Positions 29,735 to 36,267 of a stretch of 36,267 nt of DNA are shown piece after piece (position 1 is the stretch's first letter; each line of letters starts with the position of its first letter). Origin of the DNA: CAYJPA01 sp964371945. Lineage in GTDB: Bacteria; Chloroflexota; Chloroflexia; Thermomicrobiales; UBA6265. The notes beneath the pieces were generated by a model. That model did no database searches and was not told where the DNA came from. It saw only the letters and a list, made by a program, of their open reading frames with translations. The translations under genes and the position numbers were made by a program. The stretch lies in assembly GCA_964371945.1 (NCBI GenBank), contig CAYJPA010000061.1, positions 1 through 36,267 of the forward strand, in the 5' to 3' direction.

Positions 29735-31354
29735 ATGACTGGTCATGACAATGAGCTCATGCTACTCGGCGATGTTGTTCGCGGCCGCATTTCCCGGCGC
29801 GCGTTGCTTGCTCGTGGAGCCGCGTTGGGGCTGAGCGCACCGGCAATAGCCGCGCTGGTCAGCACACATGCGCATTCCGCGGTCGCGCAAACGGCCCCCG
29901 CCGGTGAAGTGGTGTGGGCGCTGGAATCGGCGCCACCGAACGTGGCCCCGTTCGGCGCCATTTCTCAGGCCCAGGGGTGGGCCAAAGAATTCATGTACGA
30001 CTCGCTGCTGGAGTGGGATCGCGACCTGATCATCCAGCCATCGCTTGCCGAATCCTACGAAACGCCGGACGACACGTCATACATCTTCCATCTTCGCAAA
30101 GGCGTGCTTTTCCACGACGGGGTGGAAATGAAGGCCGCGGATGTGAAGTACTCGCTCGAGCTGGCGAAAGAACCACCTCCGCCCGGCGGACCGGTGCCGT
30201 TCCTTGGGAACATCGGGACGGTCGAAGTCGTCGACGATTACACGGTCAAGGTCACAATGACCAAGGTTGATCCAACGATCCCTGGATTCCTGGCCTGGGG
30301 TCACTACACCCCGATCGTCCCGGCCGGAATCTACGATCGATTGAATGTCCTCAGTGAGGGCATTGGGACCGGACCATTCAAGTTGGTCGAGTATGTCCAG
30401 GACGACGTCATCGTCTACGAGGCGAATCCGGCCTATTGGAAACCGGGTGTTCCCTGCGTTTCAAAGATCACTCTGAAGTCGTTGACCGACGAGGAATCTC
30501 GCAAAGCGTCGCTACGCTCAGGCGAGATCGACGGCGGCACTTTCGGGTCGGACTCAGTGCTGACGCTCGAAAGCGACGAGAACCTGGAAGTGCTCCGTGG
30601 GTTGACTTCAGCGCCACGCGTCATCCACTTCAACACGGTCAACGAGGTTCCCTGGAGAGACGTAAAGGTCCGTCAGGCGATCAACAAGTGCGTCGACCGG
30701 CAGGAGATCATTGACAAGGTCTATGGCGGCAATGCTGAATTGACCAACGCCATACCACCGGGATATGGCGACTATCCGCTTCCCGCGGAGCGTCTGGCTG
30801 AGCTGTATGCGGTAGATGTCCCGGGTGCGCAAGCGCTGATGACGGAGGCCGGTTTGGCCGACGGGTTCGCGGTCACACTTCAGGCAATCTCAGCGCCGCG
30901 TGAATACACGCAGATCGCGGAGATCGTGGCCGAAGCGCTGAAGCAGATCAACATTGACGTCACGGTCGAGCCGCTCGAGATCGGGACCTTCGCCGAGAAC
31001 ATCGGCAACGGCGCCTTTGAATGGGCGTCGACTGCCCGCGGAATGCGAGGCGACCCTTCCGGGTATGTGATTGACTTCCGCTCTGGCACGGGACTCAATG
31101 TCGCGTGGTTCGGCGAAGGCTGGAAGAACGACGAGATCGACCAAATCTACGATCTCGCGCTGACAACGGTCGATCAATCGGCACGACCGGCTCTGTACCA
31201 ACGGATTCAAGAGATCATCGCGGCCGAAGTAGCAAATCTCTATACCGTTCAGCCGTACAAGTATCACGTGGTGAACAAGCGGCTAACGGGCATGTTCGTC
31301 TACTTCGGCAACAGCAATGTGGGACTTCGCACGGCTTGCGTCGCGGCCGGGTAA
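29735..31354 (+). CDS. Tat-exported family 5 (peptide-type) binding protein
   Basis: A 539-residue extracytoplasmic binding protein of solute-binding family 5 (DppA/OppA type), which delivers peptides, nickel, or other compounds to a DppBC permease. The N-terminus has a twin-arginine signal (ISRRALLARG at about 19-28, then ALGLSAPAIAALV). Family motifs are WDRDLIIQPSLAESYETPDD, FHLRKGVLFHDGVEMKAADV and GTGPFKLVEY. ATG 29735 has GGAGG seven bases upstream. A hairpin separates it from the permease genes. The ligand is unknown; the ceramidase-like gene downstream suggests a lipid- or amide-derived compound. Confidence 0.92.
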   Translation: MTGHDNELMLLGDVVRGRISRRALLARGAALGLSAPAIAALVSTHAHSAVAQTAPAGEVVWALESAPPNVAPFGAISQAQGWAKEFMYDSLLEWDRDLIIQPSLAESYETPDDTSYIFHLRKGVLFHDGVEMKAADVKYSLELAKEPPPPGGPVPFLGNIGTVEVVDDYTVKVTMTKVDPTIPGFLAWGHYTPIVPAGIYDRLNVLSEGIGTGPFKLVEYVQDDVIVYEANPAYWKPGVPCVSKITLKSLTDEESRKASLRSGEIDGGTFGSDSVLTLESDENLEVLRGLTSAPRVIHFNTVNEVPWRDVKVRQAINKCVDRQEIIDKVYGGNAELTNAIPPGYGDYPLPAERLAELYAVDVPGAQALMTEAGLADGFAVTLQAISAPREYTQIAEIVAEALKQINIDVTVEPLEIGTFAENIGNGAFEWASTARGMRGDPSGYVIDFRSGTGLNVAWFGEGWKNDEIDQIYDLALTTVDQSARPALYQRIQEIIAAEVANLYTVQPYKYHVVNKRLTGMFVYFGNSNVGLRTACVAAG

Positions 31355-31386
31355 CGATTGCTCCAGACCTTGCGGAGTTCATGTGA

Positions 31387-31418
31387 GAGGCGTGGTGACC
31401 TAGTGGTCACCGCGCCTC
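31387..31418. promoter_or_regulatory. Stem-loop between binding-protein and permease genes
   Basis: Bases 31387-31400 pair with 31405-31418 over 14 positions with one G/U pair and a TAGT tetraloop. There is no T-run. The position, just after a binding-protein gene, resembles hairpins that stabilise the upstream message and lower permease expression. Confidence 0.75.
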
Positions 31419-31475
31419 GCGTGGCATTCATCGCCGTTGGTCCGCGCCGAGCATCCAACGGGGGAGCACGCATCG

Positions 31476-32426
31476 TTGCTTAGGTACATTCTTAGACGCC
31501 TGCTGATGCTGATCCCGACACTCGTCGGGATGAGCCTCTTGATCTTCCTGATGCTACGCCTACTCCCTGGCGACATCGTCGATATCATCGTCGGCGCAGA
31601 TTCCCAGGCGGATTCGGCCTCGCGCGCCAAGCTGCGTGAGGCCATGGGACTCAACGACCCAATCCCGGTGCAGTATTTTAAGTGGCTCGGCGATATCGTG
31701 CAGGGGGATCCTGGAACGTCGCTTCGTTCCGGGAAACCCGTCTCGGAAATGATGAGCCGGGCCTTCCCGATTACCGTTGAACTGGCGCTGCTGGCGATAG
31801 TCATGGCGACAATTGTGGCCGTGCCGCTCGGCGTCGTCTCAGCTGTTCGTCGCGAAACCGTGTTCGATTTCTCGGCCAGAGTCGGCGGACTCATCGGACT
31901 TTCACTGCCCAGTTTCTGGATCGCAACGTTGATCTTGCTCTTTACCTCGACCAAACTTGGATGGACACCGTCGATCAGATTCAAGCCGATCACCCAGGAC
32001 CCAATCGGGAATCTGCAACAGATGGCGCTGCCAGCCTTTGCGATTGCCGTTCAGCTTATGGCGATCATTATGCGTATGACGCGGGCAACCATGCTCGAGG
32101 TGCTCGGTCAGGATTATGTGCGAACGGCCCGAGCCAAAGGGCTTCGGAACAACATCGTCGTCTATCGACACGCGCTCCGGAATGCGTTGATTCCGGTGAT
32201 TACCGTGATCGGTTTTCAACTCGGTACATTGATGGGCTCGTCGGCGATTATTGAGGTGATCTTCGGACTCAATGGAATGGGCAACACCCTGCTGCAGGCC
32301 ATTTTCAACCGGGACTACCCGCTTGTTCAGGCCGCCACGCTCTATCTCGCGGTGGTCTTCGTGTTGATAAATTTGACCATTGACGTTCTTTATGTCTATC
32401 TCGATCCACGGATTAAGCAGGGATGA
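31476..32426 (+). CDS. Dipeptide-type ABC permease (DppB family)
   Basis: A 316-residue membrane permease of the DppB/OppB family, with the N-terminal LLRYILRRLLMLIPTLVGMS segment, the DLNDP-like region (REAMGLNDPIPVQYFKWLGD) and the EAA loop DYVRTARAKGLRNNIVVYRH that contacts the ATPase. About six hydrophobic segments are present. TTG 31476 is chosen because GGAG lies about nine bases upstream and homology begins there; a further upstream TTG at 31437 would add a non-homologous tail. Confidence 0.92.
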   Translation: MLRYILRRLLMLIPTLVGMSLLIFLMLRLLPGDIVDIIVGADSQADSASRAKLREAMGLNDPIPVQYFKWLGDIVQGDPGTSLRSGKPVSEMMSRAFPITVELALLAIVMATIVAVPLGVVSAVRRETVFDFSARVGGLIGLSLPSFWIATLILLFTSTKLGWTPSIRFKPITQDPIGNLQQMALPAFAIAVQLMAIIMRMTRATMLEVLGQDYVRTARAKGLRNNIVVYRHALRNALIPVITVIGFQLGTLMGSSAIIEVIFGLNGMGNTLLQAIFNRDYPLVQAATLYLAVVFVLINLTIDVLYVYLDPRIKQG

Positions 32427-33313
32427 CGGAACCAATGGTCTACAGGACGCTCGCGGACGGCCGAGCGGCCCGCGTACATCAGCCGTGGTGGCGTCTACCA
32501 AAACGCTGGCGGAATCCAATTGGCATCGCCGGCGCACTAATCGTGATCGCCACCATTCTGGTCGCGATCTTCGCGCCGTTGATCGCGCCCTATTCGCCCG
32601 ACTCGCAAGACGCAAAACGGCTACTCGATCCCAGCTGGGACAACCTGATGGGAACAGACGAGCTCGGCCGGGATACCTTTTCCAGGATCGTCTACGGTTC
32701 GCGGGTTTCGCTCCAGGTTGGAATCATCGCGGTGGTAATCGCGCTGGTCGCAGGAGGACTGCTTGGAATCATTGCCGGGTACTTCAGCGGCCGGATCGAT
32801 GCCTGGTTGATGCGCGTGGTCGACATCATGTTCGCGTTTCCCGGACTAGTGCTGGCGATCGTGATTTCTGGACTGCTTGGCGCGAGCCGGACGAATGCAA
32901 TGATCGCGATCGGCGTCATCTATGCGCCAGCGTTTGCCCGGGTCGTACGCGGCGCGGTGCTGGCGGTCATGAGCGAGCCCTATCTGGAAGCGGGCCGGGT
33001 CGTTGGGTTGAGCAACTGGCGGATGATCCGATTGCACGTGCTGCCGAACATCATGGCGCCGCTGATCGTGATGACGACCGTGTACCTATCGAGCGCGATT
33101 CTGTCCGAAGCGGCCCTGAGTTTCCTCGGATTGGGATCGCAACCGCCGCAACCATCGTGGGGCGGCATGTTGAATACCTCCAGGACTTATATGGAGCTTT
33201 CGCCGTGGATGGCCATCTTCCCTGGGTTTGCGATCATGCTCGTCGTGCTCGGTTTCAACTTCCTCGGCGACGGGTTGCGTGATGTGCTCGATCCGCGATT
33301 GCAGGAACGGTAA
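32423..33313 (+). CDS. Dipeptide-type ABC permease (DppC family)
   Basis: A 296-residue permease of the DppC/OppC family. It shows the N-terminal cytosolic segment before the first helix, the family motif LMGTDELGRDTFSRIVYGSR near residue 75-94, and the EAA loop EPYLEAGRVVGLSNWRMIRL. The C-terminus LGDGLRDVLDPRLQER is typical. It overlaps the DppB gene by an ATGA. No ATPase genes follow, so the importer needs ATPases encoded elsewhere. Confidence 0.93.
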   Translation: MTEPMVYRTLADGRAARVHQPWWRLPKRWRNPIGIAGALIVIATILVAIFAPLIAPYSPDSQDAKRLLDPSWDNLMGTDELGRDTFSRIVYGSRVSLQVGIIAVVIALVAGGLLGIIAGYFSGRIDAWLMRVVDIMFAFPGLVLAIVISGLLGASRTNAMIAIGVIYAPAFARVVRGAVLAVMSEPYLEAGRVVGLSNWRMIRLHVLPNIMAPLIVMTTVYLSSAILSEAALSFLGLGSQPPQPSWGGMLNTSRTYMELSPWMAIFPGFAIMLVVLGFNFLGDGLRDVLDPRLQER

Positions 33314-33361
33314 TACCGCGGTTAGCAGGCATTCGATCTCATTTGAAGGAAGGAAGGCGAC

Positions 33362-34768
33362 ATGGTCGATCAGTTTCGGGCCGGTGTCGGGCGCTGCGAT
33401 ATCACGCCGCCGCTGAACGCACCTCACGCGAGCTGGGGGGCCCAAGTCCACGTGCTTCCGGACGGTGTTGAATCCGCGCTGTGGGCGACGGCGTTGGTCG
33501 TGGATGACGGCACCACAACCGCGGCCTGGATCGACCTGGACATCGTGATCATCACTCGCAAGGAAAATGATGCCATCCGGGAGTCGGTTGGGGCCGCGCT
33601 CGGCATTCCGCCGACAAGTGTCCGCGTCAGCGTCACGCACAATCACGCCGGACCACCACCGAGCGCTTGGAACTGGGCCAAGCAAGGACAGGCAGCGCTC
33701 GAGGGGTATTTTGCGATGCTCCCCGAGTATGCGGCCGGCGCGGCCTTGATGGCGCTCGGGTCGCTCCGGCCGGCGAGAATCGCGGCCGGTTCCGGCTCGA
33801 GCAGGGTCGCGGTCAACCGCCGCGAGACCGCACCGGACGGCCGCACCATCACCGGCTGCGATTTCGACGGCGTGATCGACCCCGAGGTCTTTGTCGCCCG
33901 GATCGACGGTGTCGATGAGCGGCCGATTGCCGCGATCGTTGGCTACACCATGCATCCGACAACACTCGGTCCCAGCAATCGGCTGATCAGTCCCGATTGG
34001 CCAGGACATATGAAACGAACCGTCGAGTCCCTGACCGGCGCAACTTGCCTCTTCGCGCAGGGTTCGACCGGAGATGTCGGTCCAGGACGAGAAGGATTTT
34101 CCGATCGCGTGGGCGTCATAAAGAAACTCGGCGCGATGGTAGGATGCGAAGCAGTCCGGGTTTATCTCGGTCTTGAGCTGCCGGCGAAGCGATATCGGCA
34201 CGACCGGGTGCAAGAGTCCGGCGCGCCGCTCAGCTTGTGGGTGGGCGAAGAGGTGGCGGAGCAGCCGGTTTATGTCAACGTCTGTTCGAGCTACATCAAT
34301 CTACCGTTGCTGGAACAACCGCCCATAGCCGAGGCTCAGGCCGCGGTTGACGCTGCCCAGGCGAACCTTGATAAGCAAAAGGCCGCAGGGGCTCCGGCGA
34401 AAGAGATCGAAGCCGCGACATTCGTCACCAAACGCGCAAACATGTCACTCTCGAGGGCAGCCACGTACGGCGGACGAACAGAGGCGGAGATCGAGCTTCA
34501 CCTTCTGAAAATCGGACCGGTCGTGATCGCCGGCACCGAGGGCGAGCCGTTCTGCGAGATCGGGATGGCGATCAAGAAGCGCTCTCCCTTCCCCGCGACC
34601 TGGTTTGGCGGCTACACGAGCGGATGGGCGGGATACATCCCGACCGCGTGCGGGTACTCGCGACGAGGTTATGAGGTCGACATCTCGCCTTTCGCGCCCG
34701 AGGCCGAGCAGACGCTGGTTGATGGCGCGGTCGCCGCGCTTAATGATCTTGCTCGGTCGCGAGATTGA
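33362..34768 (+). CDS. Neutral/alkaline ceramidase-like hydrolase
   Basis: A 468-residue protein similar to the N-terminal domain of neutral/alkaline non-lysosomal ceramidases, zinc hydrolases that cleave amide bonds. Landmarks are the opening FRAGVGRCDITPPLNAPHAS, the zinc-site-like VTHNHAGPPP near residue 97-106, GYTMHPTTLG near 197 and FAQGSTGDVGPG near 233. It lacks a signal peptide and the C-terminal immunoglobulin-like domain of true ceramidases, and has an Ala/Gln-rich helical insertion around 325-360. The real substrate may be another amide. Strong AAGGAAGG precedes the ATG, and it follows the permease by 48 bases. Confidence 0.85.
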   Translation: MVDQFRAGVGRCDITPPLNAPHASWGAQVHVLPDGVESALWATALVVDDGTTTAAWIDLDIVIITRKENDAIRESVGAALGIPPTSVRVSVTHNHAGPPPSAWNWAKQGQAALEGYFAMLPEYAAGAALMALGSLRPARIAAGSGSSRVAVNRRETAPDGRTITGCDFDGVIDPEVFVARIDGVDERPIAAIVGYTMHPTTLGPSNRLISPDWPGHMKRTVESLTGATCLFAQGSTGDVGPGREGFSDRVGVIKKLGAMVGCEAVRVYLGLELPAKRYRHDRVQESGAPLSLWVGEEVAEQPVYVNVCSSYINLPLLEQPPIAEAQAAVDAAQANLDKQKAAGAPAKEIEAATFVTKRANMSLSRAATYGGRTEAEIELHLLKIGPVVIAGTEGEPFCEIGMAIKKRSPFPATWFGGYTSGWAGYIPTACGYSRRGYEVDISPFAPEAEQTLVDGAVAALNDLARSRD

Positions 34769-34781
34769 TGGGAACGACGAA

Positions 34782-34806
34782 GGTCGACACGGCGGTCGAC
34801 CCCTAC
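34782..34806. repeat. REP palindrome between convergent genes
   Basis: GGTCGA pairs perfectly with TCGACC around the loop CACGGCGG, followed by C and CTAC. The loop and flank match 14281-14306 while the stem differs by compensated changes. It lies between the converging ends of the ceramidase-like gene and kynU. Confidence 0.75.
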
Positions 34807-34823
34807 AAACGAGGGCGGCGTCT

Positions 34824-36113
34824 TTACGCGACGAGCTCGCGGCCCTCTTCGACGGAGAGGTATTCGCCGTGGTCGATGATCGCCTTGAGGTGACGCGCCG
34901 CGCTCCAAAGATCGAGGTAGGACGTATAAAGCGGGATCGGAGCGAGGCGGACAACATCCGGCGGTCGGAAATCAGGAATCACACCACGAGCTTTGAGCGC
35001 CCTTGCGATCCGCGGTCCCGCGTCATGCTCGACGGCGACATGGCTGCCGCGCCGTTCCGCCGCCCGGGGTGTGCCGATTCGATATCCGTACGATTCTGCA
35101 GTCAGTTGCATTGATTCAAGCAGTTCCATGAGGTAGGCGGTTTGTGCTGAGGACTTGGATCGGATCCGTTCGATCCCTGCCTCGGCAAAGATCCTGAGCG
35201 ATCCGAGCAGGGCGACCGCGCCAAGTACCGGCGGCGTGCCGATCTGCCAGGCGCCTGCGCCGGTCGCTCCCTGCCAGGTGTGCAGCATGTCGAACTGGCG
35301 TTGCTTGTCGTACCCCCACCAACCTGCCAGACCGGGCCGGCGGCCGTGATGGCGACGATTCACATAGAGCGCGCCGACCGCGCCGGGACCGGCGTTCAGG
35401 TACTTGTAGGTGCACCAAAAGGCAAAATCGACGCCCCAGTCATCAAATCGGTGCGGTACGACCCCGACGGAATGGGCACAATCGAATCCAATAAGAATGC
35501 CGCGATCGTGAGCGGCCTCAGTCAGTCTTTGGATGTCCAAGAGCTGGCCCGAGCGATAGAGCACCGACGGCAGAATGACCAGCGCGACCTCGCGGGTCAT
35601 CGCATCGATCACGTCATCCTCGGAGAGGGTGCGGCCGTCTCGACTGGGAACAAGCACCAAATCGGCCTGTTCATCCCCGCCGGCGAGCGCGATCTGGCTT
35701 TGCAGCGCATAGACGTCTGACGGGAAATCCAATCTTCCGGCGATGATCTTCCGGCACGTGCCGGCCGGATCGTAGAAGGCCGCTACCAGATTGTGGAGAT
35801 TGACGGTGGTGCCGCCGGTGACGACCACCTCATCGGCCTCGGCCCCAACTAACGGCGCAAGCAAAGCGCCGAGCCGCTCGCCGATTGTGAACCAGTCCGG
35901 ATCCGCTTTCATCCAACCGTCGATGCCAAGGCGCTTCCAGTCTTCGAGCGACGACAGGACGGCCGCTTCCGCGTCCTTGGAGAGAAGCCCCAATGAATTC
36001 CCATCGAGATAGATCGCGTTCTCGGGCAGGTAAAAGCGCTGGCGAAAAGCCGCGAGCCCATCAGTGGCGTCAAGCTCGCGAGCGTAGGATTCGCAGGTTC
36101 GATCGACGGGCAC
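34824..36113 (-). CDS. kynU: Kynureninase
   Basis: A 429-residue PLP-dependent kynureninase, which splits kynurenine or 3-hydroxykynurenine into anthranilate or hydroxyanthranilate and alanine in tryptophan breakdown. Features: RFYLPENAIYLDGNSLGLLS at about residue 26-45, VVTGGTTVNLHNLVAAFYDP, the cofactor aspartate in GFDCAHSVGVVPH, the Schiff-base lysine in CTYKYLNAGPG near residue 236 and GWWGYDKQRQFDM, the family-specific active-site segment. Length matches the family. GTG start with GGAG eight bases upstream. No kynurenine formamidase or tryptophan dioxygenase is seen in the window; they may lie beyond its right edge. Confidence 0.95.
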   Translation of the reverse strand: MPVDRTCESYARELDATDGLAAFRQRFYLPENAIYLDGNSLGLLSKDAEAAVLSSLEDWKRLGIDGWMKADPDWFTIGERLGALLAPLVGAEADEVVVTGGTTVNLHNLVAAFYDPAGTCRKIIAGRLDFPSDVYALQSQIALAGGDEQADLVLVPSRDGRTLSEDDVIDAMTREVALVILPSVLYRSGQLLDIQRLTEAAHDRGILIGFDCAHSVGVVPHRFDDWGVDFAFWCTYKYLNAGPGAVGALYVNRRHHGRRPGLAGWWGYDKQRQFDMLHTWQGATGAGAWQIGTPPVLGAVALLGSLRIFAEAGIERIRSKSSAQTAYLMELLESMQLTAESYGYRIGTPRAAERRGSHVAVEHDAGPRIARALKARGVIPDFRPPDVVRLAPIPLYTSYLDLWSAARHLKAIIDHGEYLSVEEGRELVA

Positions 36114-36267
36114 GGAGTGTTCTCCAGCACGATCAGCGATCTCTCAATGTGAGATGCCGCATCTTATCATCGAGTGGTTGTCGGAGGCTGGTCGTCGCTT
36201 CGCGACTCCCGTGGGAGGGCACAGGTGTCGGGTGCCATATGGTTGTCACCTTGGCACTGCCATGTGA

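Overview
The window is about 36 kb of GC-rich bacterial chromosome, densely coded on both strands, with frequent GTG/TTG starts, ATGA-type overlaps between operon partners, many Gly/Ala/Asp/Arg-rich proteins and Tat- or lipobox-exported proteins. The gene mix (paralogous molybdenum hydroxylases, nucleoside-type and dipeptide-type ABC importers, DUF4388, FIST, DUF2085, B3/4, kynureninase) fits an environmental Chloroflexota, perhaps Thermomicrobia-like. That is inference from memory of such genomes. No rRNA, tRNA, CRISPR, integrase or transposase gene was seen.

Region 1 (2-14306, + strand) is a long catabolic and uptake cluster: class II aldolase, three-subunit molybdenum hydroxylase of the xanthine dehydrogenase family, metallo-beta-lactamase-fold lactonase-like hydrolase, nucleoside-type ABC importer (double ATPase, two permeases, PnrA/BmpA-type binding protein), a four-helix-bundle (S23/IVP-like) gene, a PucG/alanine-glyoxylate-type aminotransferase, an SDR and a 3-hydroxyacyl-CoA-dehydrogenase-like enzyme. 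It reads as uptake and oxidation of a nucleoside, purine or related N-heterocycle, with the exact substrate unknown.

The same region is punctuated by short tandem arrays: period-8 arrays bracket the aldolase/molybdenum hydroxylase block, and period-7 arrays (GCTCCAA-like) sit at stop codons, in the interdomain linker of the ATPase, and in inverted orientation on both sides of the four-helix-bundle gene. A second inverted pair of period-7 arrays lies between convergent genes near 24.5 kb. GTAG-type REP palindromes occur near 14.2, 24.5 and 34.8 kb.

Region 2 (14.2-21.6 kb) holds an exported NTF2-like protein, a PIN/Phd toxin-antitoxin pair, a cytochrome c lipoprotein, a seven-helix membrane protein, a secreted cupin, a DUF2085 protein, and a minus-strand run of DUF4388, FIST and B3/4 genes. 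Region 3 (22-29.3 kb) holds a membrane PAS/GGDEF/EAL protein with degenerate catalytic motifs, ispH, a lipoprotein polysaccharide deacetylase, a HAD phosphatase and a translationally coupled RsbRD_N/receiver pair. Region 4 (29.3-36.1 kb) holds a dipeptide-type ABC importer without its ATPases, a neutral-ceramidase-like hydrolase and a convergent kynureninase.

The most unusual feature is the repeat biology: degenerate 7- and 8-base arrays exactly at gene ends and inside coding sequence, and a four-helix-bundle gene framed by inverted arrays like a small mobile cassette.
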